From NCBI GenBank assembly GCA_030640695.1, contig DAOWIX010000009.1, positions 1-17,283 of the forward strand: 17,283 nucleotides of DNA, given 5' to 3'. Origin of the DNA: Deltaproteobacteria bacterium. Lineage in GTDB: Bacteria; Desulfobacterota; Anaeroferrophillalia; Anaeroferrophillales; Tharpellaceae. A program made the translations under genes and the position numbers. Numbering within the stretch: position 1 is the stretch's first letter; each line of letters begins with the position of its first letter. The notes under the pieces are model-generated. The model did no database searches, was not told where the DNA came from, and saw only the letters and a list, made by a program, of their open reading frames with translations. This document shows positions 1 through 7,814 of this stretch, in pieces.

Positions 1-752
1 CGATGCTTCATTTTGAGGATAAAGAGGGCCAGTTCGATTTTGAGCTGATTCAAAAGACTTTGCGTCTTGGAGCCTCCGGTGGAGCGGCCATGCCGGTAGA
101 AATTATCAGAGGCTTCGAGGAGAAATACAAGTTGCAGATTCTTGAAGGCTATGGTCTTTCAGAGACTTGTCCGGTCGCCACTTTCAACCAGACCCACAAG
201 CCTTGTAAGCCGGGTTCCATCGGTTTCCCGATTTGGGGGGTTGAAGTCAAAATTTTCGACTTGCAAGATCAGGAGGTTGCGGTTGGCGAAGTTGGTGAAG
301 TTGTTATCAGTGGTCATAATGTCATGAAGGGCTATTACAATAAACCGGAGGAGACCGCCGCCGCCTTCAAGGGTGGCAAATGGTTTCATACCGGTGACCT
401 AGGGACTATGGATGAAGAGGGTTTCTTCTATATTGTTGACCGGGTCAAAGACATGGTTATCAGGGGTGGCTTTAATGTTTACCCGCGTGAGCTTGAAGAG
501 GTTTTGCTGACTCATCCGGCAATTTCGCTGGTCGCGGTTATCGGCATCCCCCATGAACAGCATGGCGAAGAGGTCAAAGCGGTGGTTGTTTTGAAAGAGG
601 GGGCTACCGCCACCCCCGAAGAGATTGTCGCCTGGTCGAAAGAGCAGATGGCGGCCTATAAATATCCGCGTATTGTTGATATCAGGGATTCTTTGCCGAT
701 GAGTGCCACGGGGAAAATTCTCAAAAAAGATCTTAAAGCTGAAACAGCTTAA
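1..752 (+). CDS. Fatty acyl-CoA ligase (AMP-forming), 3' part only
   Basis: This is the C-terminal 249 or so residues of an ANL-superfamily acyl-CoA synthetase; the gene begins before the window and is open at its 5' edge. The enzyme adenylates a carboxylic acid and transfers it to CoA in the cytoplasm. Numbering from the first visible Met, I see the A5 motif YGLSE (50-54), the A7 region WFHTGDL (127-133) with the ribose-binding Asp, the hinge and A8 motif RVKDMVIRGGFNVYPRELE (147-165), and the A10 motif SATGK (234-238) whose Lys is the adenylation lysine. The layout fits medium- or long-chain fatty acid ligases, but substrate cannot be read from this half. The next gene, an alkyl sulfatase, starts 28 bases downstream with its own Shine-Dalgarno, so co-transcription is likely. 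The ATG at base 3 is probably internal, not the start, because the visible part lacks the N-terminal P-loop (A3) region. Confidence 0.93.
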   Translation, partial: MLHFEDKEGQFDFELIQKTLRLGASGGAAMPVEIIRGFEEKYKLQILEGYGLSETCPVATFNQTHKPCKPGSIGFPIWGVEVKIFDLQDQEVAVGEVGEVVISGHNVMKGYYNKPEETAAAFKGGKWFHTGDLGTMDEEGFFYIVDRVKDMVIRGGFNVYPRELEEVLLTHPAISLVAVIGIPHEQHGEEVKAVVVLKEGATATPEEIVAWSKEQMAAYKYPRIVDIRDSLPMSATGKILKKDLKAETA

Positions 753-780
753 AAACAGATGATATTATCAGGAGAGTACT

Positions 781-2763
781 GTGATTAAGTTTCGATTTTT
801 GTTTATTTCGGTGAACCTGTTGCTGTTTGTATCGCTCATATTGATCGGGCCGCTAATGGCCAAAAGCGGCGAACCACAACCGGCCCATCCGGCCTCAGTA
901 GCCGCCAATAAAAAGATGATTGAGGGTCTCGACTTTAGTGACCGTCAGGATTTTATCGATTCGAAACGGGGCTTTATTGGTACCTTTGAACCGCTGGTCA
1001 TCAAGGACGACAAGGGTGAGCCGGTTTGGGATATGCGTGGTTACAGTTTCCTTGCACGGGATGGGGCCGAAACCGTCAATCCCAGTCTCTGGCGCCAGGA
1101 GCAGTTGAACAATATTCATGGATTGTTCAAAATTCATGAAAAGATCTATCAGGTCAGAAATTTTGATCTTGCCCACATGACCTTTATCGAAAGTGATAAC
1201 GGCTGGATTATTATCGATACGCTGCTGACCAAAGAGACCGCCAAGGCGGGGCTTGCGTTGGTCGATAAACATCTGGGTAAACGTCCGATCAAGGCGATTA
1301 TATATACCCATTCGCATGCCGATCACTTCGGCGGCGTCAGGGGGCTTATTAGTGATGATGATGTAGCTTCAGGTAAGGTTAAAATTATTGCGCCCGAGGG
1401 TTTTATGGAACATGCGATTGCCGAAAATGTTTTAGCCGGCACAGTCATGAGTCGACGCGCCAGTTATCAGTTCGGCAATGTCGTCAAACCGGGCATCAAG
1501 GGTCAGGTTGGTGCCGGCCTTGGTAAGACTACATCGACCGGTACAATCGGGTTGATTCCGCCAACCGATACCGTCACTGAGACCGGTCAGGAGCTGGTCG
1601 TCGACGGGGTTAAGATTGTTTTTCAGATGGCCAACGGTTCTGAGGCCCCGTCCGAGTTTATCTTCTATTTTCCCGATTTTAAGGCCCTCTGCCTATCGGA
1701 GGTCACCTCGCACCATATGCACAATGTTGTGACTTTGCGCGGAGCTCAGGTGCGAGATGCTCTGGGTTGGAGTAAATATATCAACGAAGCTATCGGCCTT
1801 TTCGGCGATAAGGTGGAGCTTGCTTTTGCCTCGCATCACTGGCCGACCTGGGGGCAGGCCAATATCAACGACTTCCTTGTTAAGCAGCGCGATCTTTATC
1901 GTTTTATCCATGATGAAACCCTGCGTCTTGCCAATCTCGGCCTGACTCCGAAAGAGATTGCCGAGGAGATGAAACTCCCCGATTCCTTAGGGAAGAATTT
2001 TTCGGTACGCGGTTATTACGGAACCTTGAGTCACAATGTCAAAGCCGTATACCAGAGATATTTGGGCTGGTATGACGGTAATCCCGCTAACCTCAACCCT
2101 CTGCCGCCGTCAGCTGCGGGAAAACGTTATGTCGAGTTTATGGGTGGCGCTGAGAGCCTGCTTGAAAAGGCGCAAAAAGCGTATGATGCCGGTGATTTCC
2201 GCTGGGTTGCCGAGGTTGTAAACCACTTGGTTTTTGCCGATCCCGATAATTTTGAGGCCAGGAATTTGCAGGCTAATGCTTTAGAACAACTGGGTTATCA
2301 GGCCGAATCCGGGGTCTGGCGCAATGAATATCTGGGAGCGGCTTCCGAATTGCGGCATGGGGTTGCAAGCCCGGTGCGCATGCCGGTTACCGGCGGCGCC
2401 GATATCATGCGGGCCATGACTTTAGATATGCTCTTTGACTTTTTCGGGGTGCGCCTGAAAAAAGATAAGGTAGCGGGTCTGAAGCTTGCGATCAATATGG
2501 AATTTACAGACTTAAAGGCCAATTATGCCCTTGAATTAAGCAATAGCGTCCTCAATAACACAAAAGGCCGCGTCTTGAAAAATTCTGATGCCACCTACAA
2601 GTTGTCGATGCGTGCCTTTGGTGCACTTTTAGGGAAAAAGGCGACTTTTGCTGAACTGCTGCAATCAGGTGCGATCAAGGTCGAAGGGAACCCGAAAAGC
2701 TTGGGGATTATCCTGGCTAATCTTGAAAACTTTAATCCGTACTTCAATATTGTTAGTCCATGA
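781..2763 (+). CDS. Exported alkyl sulfatase, metallo-beta-lactamase fold (SdsA1/BDS1 family)
   Basis: A 660-residue protein of the class III (zinc-dependent) alkyl sulfatase family, which hydrolyses primary alkyl sulfates such as dodecyl sulfate to alcohol and sulfate. Residues 5-26 form a hydrophobic signal sequence ending PLMA-K, so the protein is probably exported to the periplasm; there is no lipobox Cys. The metallo-beta-lactamase domain carries THSHADHFGG (176-185), giving H177, H179, D181 and H182 as metal ligands. Further ligand candidates are E288 or E292 in SEAPSE, E307 in LSEVTSHHMHN, and H352/H353 in SHHWPTWG. A helical dimerisation region follows (about 370-510). The C-terminal part (about 540-660) resembles the SCP2-like lipid-binding domain of this family. 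Length matches SdsA1-type enzymes. The start is GTG at 781, with GGAG at 771-774 six bases upstream; the signal peptide begins right after it. Its place between an acyl-CoA ligase and acyl-CoA dehydrogenases suggests it feeds fatty alcohol carbon into beta-oxidation, which is inference. Confidence 0.9.
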   Translation: MIKFRFLFISVNLLLFVSLILIGPLMAKSGEPQPAHPASVAANKKMIEGLDFSDRQDFIDSKRGFIGTFEPLVIKDDKGEPVWDMRGYSFLARDGAETVNPSLWRQEQLNNIHGLFKIHEKIYQVRNFDLAHMTFIESDNGWIIIDTLLTKETAKAGLALVDKHLGKRPIKAIIYTHSHADHFGGVRGLISDDDVASGKVKIIAPEGFMEHAIAENVLAGTVMSRRASYQFGNVVKPGIKGQVGAGLGKTTSTGTIGLIPPTDTVTETGQELVVDGVKIVFQMANGSEAPSEFIFYFPDFKALCLSEVTSHHMHNVVTLRGAQVRDALGWSKYINEAIGLFGDKVELAFASHHWPTWGQANINDFLVKQRDLYRFIHDETLRLANLGLTPKEIAEEMKLPDSLGKNFSVRGYYGTLSHNVKAVYQRYLGWYDGNPANLNPLPPSAAGKRYVEFMGGAESLLEKAQKAYDAGDFRWVAEVVNHLVFADPDNFEARNLQANALEQLGYQAESGVWRNEYLGAASELRHGVASPVRMPVTGGADIMRAMTLDMLFDFFGVRLKKDKVAGLKLAINMEFTDLKANYALELSNSVLNNTKGRVLKNSDATYKLSMRAFGALLGKKATFAELLQSGAIKVEGNPKSLGIILANLENFNPYFNIVSP

Positions 2764-2806
2764 TTTTTTGGAGCTAGAAGTATAGTGATGGTAAATGATA
2801 ATCAAG

Positions 2807-2835
2807 TGGGGGGCGTAAGTTCCCCTCATGTTTTT
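2807..2835 (+). terminator. Probable rho-independent terminator after the alkyl sulfatase gene
   Basis: A 7-bp stem pairs 2807-2813 (TGGGGGG) with 2822-2828 (CCCCTCA), including one G-T wobble, around an 8-base loop. It is followed by TG and five T residues at 2831-2835. It lies 43 bases after the sulfatase stop and 35 bases before the next start, so it could end the ligase-sulfatase transcript or attenuate read-through into the dehydrogenase genes. Confidence 0.55.
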
Positions 2836-2858
2836 AAGGTTGATGAAATAAAATAACT

Positions 2859-2862
2859 GGAG
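2859..2862 (+). promoter_or_regulatory. Shine-Dalgarno that decides the start of the long acyl-CoA dehydrogenase
   Basis: GGAG at 2859-2862 lies 8 bases before ATG 2871 but only 2 bases before the in-frame GTG 2865. The spacing supports ATG 2871 as the start. Confidence 0.6.
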
Positions 2863-2870
2863 CAGTGAAG

Positions 2871-4568
2871 ATGATTTTAAATCCAAAAAAAGAGAAATAT
2901 GACCACCTTGATCAACGTTCCCGCGAAATCATGCTTAAAACCATAGATTTTTTTGAGAATAAGGGGCTTGAAAAGATAAAAAGCGATTATCATGGGTCAG
3001 TCTGGTATTCGGATTTTCTCGATTTTGTTAAAGAGAATAAGATTTTTGCCACCCTGTTGACACCAACTCAGTACAGCAGCGATCCCGATGCTCGTTGGGA
3101 TACGACCCGAAATAGTGACTACAGTGAAATTTTAGGTTTTTATGGTATCGAATACTGGTACACCTGGCAGGTGACAATTCTTGGTTTAGGTCCGATCTGG
3201 ATGGGTGAGAATGAAGCGGTCAAGAAAAAGACCGCCGCCTTGTTGGAAGAGGGTGGTATTTTTGCCTTTGGTCTTTCCGAAAAAGAGCATGGCGCCGATC
3301 TCTACTCCTCGGAGATGAAGCTTAGCCCCCTTGCTGAAGGTGGTTATGTCGCAGATGGGAGCAAGTACTACATTGGCAACGCCAATGAAGCAGCTCTGGT
3401 CTCGACTTTTGCCAAGAACTCCGAAACCGACGAGTATGTTTTTTTCGTGGCTGACCCCAAACATGAAAACTATGATCTGGTTAAAAATGTTGTCGAGTGG
3501 CAGAGCTATGTCGCGGAATATGCTCTCCATGATTATCCGATCAGCGAGGCCGATATCCTTTCCACCGGTTCCAAGGCCTGGGACTCTTCACTGAATACCA
3601 TTAATGTGGGTAAATTCAATTTAGGTTTTGGTTCTATCGGGATTTGCGCTCACGCTTTCTATGAGGCTATAAATCACGCCTCAAGCCGCAATCTTTACGG
3701 GAAATTTGTCACCGATTTTTCCTATATTCAGCAATTTTTTACAGATGCCTACTGCCGTTTGGCGGCCATGAAGCTCTTTGCTTCAAGGGCCATCGACTAC
3801 ATGCGCTCAGCATCTTCTGAAGACCGACGCTATCTGCTTTTTAATCCGATGGTCAAGATGAAGGTGACGACCCAGGGTGAAGAGGTGATCAATCTTCTCT
3901 GGGACGTTATTGCTGCTAAAGGCTTTGAAAAAGATGTCTACTTTGAAAATGCGACTTATGACATTCGGGCTCTGCCCAAGCTTGAGGGGACGGTTCATGT
4001 TAATATGGCCCTGATTATAAAGTTTATGGCCAACTATTTTTTCAATCCTGATGAGTTTGCAGAAATTCCTAAGCGTAACGATTCGGCTAACGATGATTTT
4101 CTTTTTAATCAGGGACCTACCAAAGGCTTAGGCAAGATTCGCTTCCATGATTCTAATCTCGCCTACAACAGTGTCAACCTGCCCAACATCAATATCTTCA
4201 AAGAACAGATTGAAGTCTTAAAAGAATTTCTCATGACGGCCAGGCCGAGTAAAGAACAGGCTCAAGATCTCGATTTTCTTTTAAGTTTAGGTGAGCTCTT
4301 TACACTCGTTGTTTATGGTCAACTTATAATTGAAAAAGCCAAGATCGAAAATCTTGATGATGATCTTTTAGACCAGATATTTGATTTCATGATCAGAGAT
4401 TTTTCCAAATATGCGCTGCAGATCTACTCTAAAACCGGGAGTACCGAAAAGCAGATGGAGTTGTGTCTGGAGATGATTAAAAAACCGGCGGTAAATATGA
4501 ACCGTTTCCAGAATGTATGGCAAAGTTATGTAAAAGTATTAAACAATACTTATGAGATGAATCCGTAA
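2871..4568 (+). CDS. Long acyl-CoA dehydrogenase-family protein with C-terminal extension
   Basis: A 565-residue flavoprotein of the acyl-CoA dehydrogenase superfamily, expected to oxidise an acyl-CoA to the 2-enoyl-CoA and pass electrons to ETF. The middle section FAFGLSEKEHGADLYSSE corresponds to the family signature around the FAD/substrate-binding strand (usually FALTEP-AGSD). KLEGTVHV places E372 where the catalytic Glu of the usual YEGT motif sits. Typical members end about 20 residues after that Glu, but here about 193 residues follow, rich in predicted helix, and they match no domain I can name. The N-terminal part (about 1-90) is also less typical. Start chosen at ATG 2871 because of the SD spacing. 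A probable terminator lies upstream, and a standard acyl-CoA dehydrogenase gene starts 72 bases downstream. Substrate is unknown. It might work alone or with its neighbour. Confidence 0.82.
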   Translation: MILNPKKEKYDHLDQRSREIMLKTIDFFENKGLEKIKSDYHGSVWYSDFLDFVKENKIFATLLTPTQYSSDPDARWDTTRNSDYSEILGFYGIEYWYTWQVTILGLGPIWMGENEAVKKKTAALLEEGGIFAFGLSEKEHGADLYSSEMKLSPLAEGGYVADGSKYYIGNANEAALVSTFAKNSETDEYVFFVADPKHENYDLVKNVVEWQSYVAEYALHDYPISEADILSTGSKAWDSSLNTINVGKFNLGFGSIGICAHAFYEAINHASSRNLYGKFVTDFSYIQQFFTDAYCRLAAMKLFASRAIDYMRSASSEDRRYLLFNPMVKMKVTTQGEEVINLLWDVIAAKGFEKDVYFENATYDIRALPKLEGTVHVNMALIIKFMANYFFNPDEFAEIPKRNDSANDDFLFNQGPTKGLGKIRFHDSNLAYNSVNLPNINIFKEQIEVLKEFLMTARPSKEQAQDLDFLLSLGELFTLVVYGQLIIEKAKIENLDDDLLDQIFDFMIRDFSKYALQIYSKTGSTEKQMELCLEMIKKPAVNMNRFQNVWQSYVKVLNNTYEMNP

Positions 4569-4640
4569 GCCAGTGGTGTCCTTAAATTCATTTTTTATAA
4601 TGTTGTCGATTGATTCACGCAAGATCTAAAGGAGATTAAG

Positions 4641-5786
4641 ATGGATTATAAGTTGTCTGAAGAGATGAAACTTTTACAGGATATGAGCTACAAATTTGCC
4701 AAAAGTGAGATTGCTCCTTTCTCTAGTGAATGTGATGAAGAGGAGAAATACACACCGGAAATCAATAAAAAAGCGGCAGATTTGGGTTTGGTGGGATGCT
4801 GGATACCGGAAGAGTATGGCGGCGCCGGTTTTGGGGTTTTTGGTAACGCCATTATTACCGAGCAGCTCTCCCGGATCGATATGGGTATCGGTTTAAATAT
4901 TGTGGTTGCCCCTTTCGGTTGTGAAGCAATCTTGCATTCCGGTACTGAAGAGCAGAAGCAGAAGTACCTGCCCCCGATCTGTCGTGGGGATGTAGTTGGG
5001 GCCGGGGCCTTTACAGAACCCAATGCCGGGACTGATGTTTCCGGGGTGGCGACCCGGGCCGTCAAAGATGGTAGTGATTATATCATAAACGGTAACAAAA
5101 TGTTTATTACTAACGGTACAGTCTGTGGTTTTATGGTGGCTTTGGTGATCACCAATCCAGAAGCCAAGCGTCGCCATGATCGTTTTAGTATGGTCATTAT
5201 TCCGGCTGATCTACCCGGGATCACGCGAACCAAAATTAAAGGCAAAATGGGGATTCGGGCCAGTGATACGGCGGAATTGGCTTTTGAGGATGTTCGGGTT
5301 CCTCAGGAAAACCTGGTCGGCCAAGAGGGGCGGGGCTTTCACCAGGTGATGCACTTTTTTGACATGACCCGGATCATGGTGGCGGCTCAGGGTGTCGGCC
5401 TGTCCCAGGGCTGTCTTGATGAAGCCATACGCTATGCAAAAGAGCGCTCAGCTTTTGGTTCTCCGCTTGGTAACTTTCAGTTGACCCAGGCTAAATTGAC
5501 CGAGATGGCAATTCGCACAGAAGCTGCCCGCAACTTGGTCTACAAAGCTGCCTGGCTCTATGATAATGGTACACCTGATTTCACGCTGGCGGCAATGGCC
5601 AAATATTTCTGTGGTCAGACGGCTGTCTTTTGTGCCAATGCCGCACTGGAAATTCACGGTGGCTATGGTTATATAAACGAATATAAAGTGCAGAAATTCT
5701 ACCGCGATGCCAAGATTCTGGAGCTTTATGAAGGAACTAAAGAAGCGGAAATCATGACCATCGGCAAAACCCTGATGGCATCGTAA
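4641..5786 (+). CDS. Acyl-CoA dehydrogenase
   Basis: A 381-residue, standard-length acyl-CoA dehydrogenase: FAD-dependent alpha,beta-desaturation of an acyl-CoA, with electrons going to electron-transfer flavoprotein. Visible hallmarks are PEEYGGAG (helical N-terminal domain), FTEPNAGTDVSG with MFITNG (beta domain), RSAFG around the flavin-contact region, IHGGYGY, and LYEGTKEAE near the C terminus with E364 as the expected catalytic base. That Glu is retained, unlike enzymes of the cyclohexenecarboxyl-CoA type, where Asp is reported. Chain length preference cannot be read from sequence. The ATG at 4641 has AAAGGAG (4628-4634) six bases upstream. It is followed 21 bases later by the FadH-like gene, so the two are very likely co-transcribed. 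Confidence 0.93.
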   Translation: MDYKLSEEMKLLQDMSYKFAKSEIAPFSSECDEEEKYTPEINKKAADLGLVGCWIPEEYGGAGFGVFGNAIITEQLSRIDMGIGLNIVVAPFGCEAILHSGTEEQKQKYLPPICRGDVVGAGAFTEPNAGTDVSGVATRAVKDGSDYIINGNKMFITNGTVCGFMVALVITNPEAKRRHDRFSMVIIPADLPGITRTKIKGKMGIRASDTAELAFEDVRVPQENLVGQEGRGFHQVMHFFDMTRIMVAAQGVGLSQGCLDEAIRYAKERSAFGSPLGNFQLTQAKLTEMAIRTEAARNLVYKAAWLYDNGTPDFTLAAMAKYFCGQTAVFCANAALEIHGGYGYINEYKVQKFYRDAKILELYEGTKEAEIMTIGKTLMAS

Positions 5787-5807
5787 AAATCAGAGAGTGG
5801 AGATATA

Positions 5808-7814
5808 ATGAAGGATTGTTTGTTTGAACCCATTACCATTAACCAGCTTGAGATAAAAAACCGCATCTATCTGCCAGCCATGCACCTCGGTATGGCGGTT
5901 GGCTTTGAAGTTACAGAGCAGATTTTAAATTTTTATGCCGAACGGGCCAAAGGCGGGGCCGGTATGGTTTGTGTGGGCTTTGCTACCGTGGATGAACTTT
6001 CCGGCAGCCCCCTGAATATTGGGGCCCATAAAGATAGTTTTATTCCTGGTCTGACCCGGCTTGCAGATACCATCAAAAACAACGGGGCCAAAAGTGCAGT
6101 TCAAATCAATCATGCCGGGCGCTACAACCCTTCATTTTTTATGAATGGTAAAGAGCCGGTGGCGCCCTCTCCTCTAGCCTCAAGACTGACCCATGAAACA
6201 CCCCATGAGTTGACCCTTGATGAAATTAAAAAGACTATTGACGCCTTCGCCCAAGCTGCTCTTCGCGTCAAAACCTCCGGCTTTGACGCGGTTGAGGTGC
6301 TCTCCGGTACCGGTTATCTGATCTCCGAATTTTTATCGCCATTGACCAACCAGCGCAGCGATGTCTACGGTGGCAGTCTCGCCAACCGGATGCGCTTTGG
6401 GTTTGAAGTTATGGCTGCCGTCCGCGATGCCGTGGGCGTAGATTATCCCTTGATCGTCAGAATGAACGGCAATGATTTTATGCCCGGCGGTAATAGCCGT
6501 CAGGAGCTGACTGAATATGCCCAAGCTCTGGCCCAAGGCCCGGCAGATGCGTTGTGTATAAATGTCGGTTGGCACGAAGCCCGCGTGCCCCAGATTGTGA
6601 CTTGCGTGCCCCACGGGGCTTTCTCTTATCTCTCACGGAGTATTAAAGAGAAAGTTGATATCCCGGTAATCGCCAGCCATAGGATTAATAGTCCTGAAAC
6701 AGCCCGGGAACTGCTGGCCGATGGGATGTGCGATATGGTGGCTATGGGTCGGAGTCTAATTACCGACCCCATGTTGCCGGAAAAAGCCAGATTGGGCGAG
6801 GAAAATCAAATTATTCACTGCATTGGCTGCGCCCAAGGTTGTTTCGATAATTTATTTAAGGTCAAGCATGTCGAGTGTCTCTGTAACCCTGAGGCTGGGC
6901 ATGAAGGGCAGAAAAACTTAGAGAAAACCAAAAATCCCAAAAAGGTGATGGTGGTTGGCGGCGGGCCTGCCGGAATGAGTGCAGCTCTGGCAGCCTCTTT
7001 GCGAGGCCATGATGTTACTCTTTATGAACAATCAAATCGTTTGGGCGGCCAGCTCTACCTGGCTGCCGCACCTCCGGGTCGGGATGATTTTTCCAGGCTC
7101 GCGAAAGACTTTGAAGAACAGCTTAAAGTCAACAAAATCCCTGTGTTTTTTAAGCAAACGGTTGATGGCAAGATGATCGCATCTGAAAAGCCGGATGTTG
7201 TGATTGTGGCAACCGGGGCTATAGCTGTAACCCCACCCATACCCGGCATTGATCTTCCCCATGTTGTCCAAGCCTGGGATGTTCTTGAAGACAAGGTCGT
7301 TACCGGATCAAGAGTGGCGATTATCGGCGGCGGTGCCGTTGGCGTTGAGACGGCTCTGTTTTTGGCGGAAAAAGGGACTTTGTCGGCCGAGGCGGTCAAA
7401 TTTCTGCTCGTCAATAAAGCCGAAACCCCGGAGCTTCTTTATGAGATGGCAACTAAAGGGAGCAAAAAATTGGTGCTCGTTGAAATGCTCAAGCAAGTTG
7501 GTAAAGACATTGGCAAGTCGACCCGCTGGGGCATGATGCAGGAGCTCTCCAGAGCTGGCATCAAATCCGTGACTGAACACACGGTAACCGAGATCACTCC
7601 TGCCGGTTTGACTATGGAAAAGGATGGAGCAAGCGTAACAATTGAGGCTGACACCATCGTCATCGCGGCGGGCTCTGCCTCGCTCAACTCTCTTGAAAGC
7701 GTTCTTAAAGAGATGCAGCTTCCTTTTAAGGTGGTTGGTGATGCCAAACAGGTAGCCCTGGCCTTTGATGCGATTCATCAGGGTTATGCAGTGGGACTTG
7801 CTATAGGTAATTAA
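5808..7814 (+). CDS. fadH: 2,4-dienoyl-CoA reductase-like FMN/FAD/4Fe-4S oxidoreductase (FadH family)
   Basis: A 668-residue old-yellow-enzyme fusion close in layout to E. coli FadH (672 aa). The N-terminal FMN TIM barrel (about 1-330) holds GYLISEF with Y170 and GWHEARVP with H256, the equivalents of the FadH active-site pair Y166/H252. A 4Fe-4S motif CxxCxxxCx11C follows at C338, C341, C345 and C357, the same spacing as FadH. Then come two dinucleotide-binding motifs: VVGGGPAGMSAA (FAD) and IIGGGAVGVETA (NADP/NAD), the second followed by an insertion before KSTRWG as in FadH. Expected role: NAD(P)H-dependent reduction of 2,4-dienoyl-CoA from unsaturated fatty acids, fitting the adjacent acyl-CoA dehydrogenases. 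Related enzymes act on other enones or bile acids (BaiCD/BaiH), so the exact substrate is not certain. GGAG lies upstream of ATG 5808. The last 14 bases overlap the convergent butyrate kinase gene. Confidence 0.88.
   Translation: MKDCLFEPITINQLEIKNRIYLPAMHLGMAVGFEVTEQILNFYAERAKGGAGMVCVGFATVDELSGSPLNIGAHKDSFIPGLTRLADTIKNNGAKSAVQINHAGRYNPSFFMNGKEPVAPSPLASRLTHETPHELTLDEIKKTIDAFAQAALRVKTSGFDAVEVLSGTGYLISEFLSPLTNQRSDVYGGSLANRMRFGFEVMAAVRDAVGVDYPLIVRMNGNDFMPGGNSRQELTEYAQALAQGPADALCINVGWHEARVPQIVTCVPHGAFSYLSRSIKEKVDIPVIASHRINSPETARELLADGMCDMVAMGRSLITDPMLPEKARLGEENQIIHCIGCAQGCFDNLFKVKHVECLCNPEAGHEGQKNLEKTKNPKKVMVVGGGPAGMSAALAASLRGHDVTLYEQSNRLGGQLYLAAAPPGRDDFSRLAKDFEEQLKVNKIPVFFKQTVDGKMIASEKPDVVIVATGAIAVTPPIPGIDLPHVVQAWDVLEDKVVTGSRVAIIGGGAVGVETALFLAEKGTLSAEAVKFLLVNKAETPELLYEMATKGSKKLVLVEMLKQVGKDIGKSTRWGMMQELSRAGIKSVTEHTVTEITPAGLTMEKDGASVTIEADTIVIAAGSASLNSLESVLKEMQLPFKVVGDAKQVALAFDAIHQGYAVGLAIGN

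Noticed and set aside
2298..2522. Minus-strand short frame within the sulfatase gene
   Set aside because: Antisense to the SCP2-like domain, no ribosome-binding site, no recognisable product.
4596..4601. TATAAT matching a -10 box before the second acyl-CoA dehydrogenase
   Set aside because: No acceptable -35 sequence lies 16-18 bases upstream, and the 72-base gap can be explained by co-transcription.
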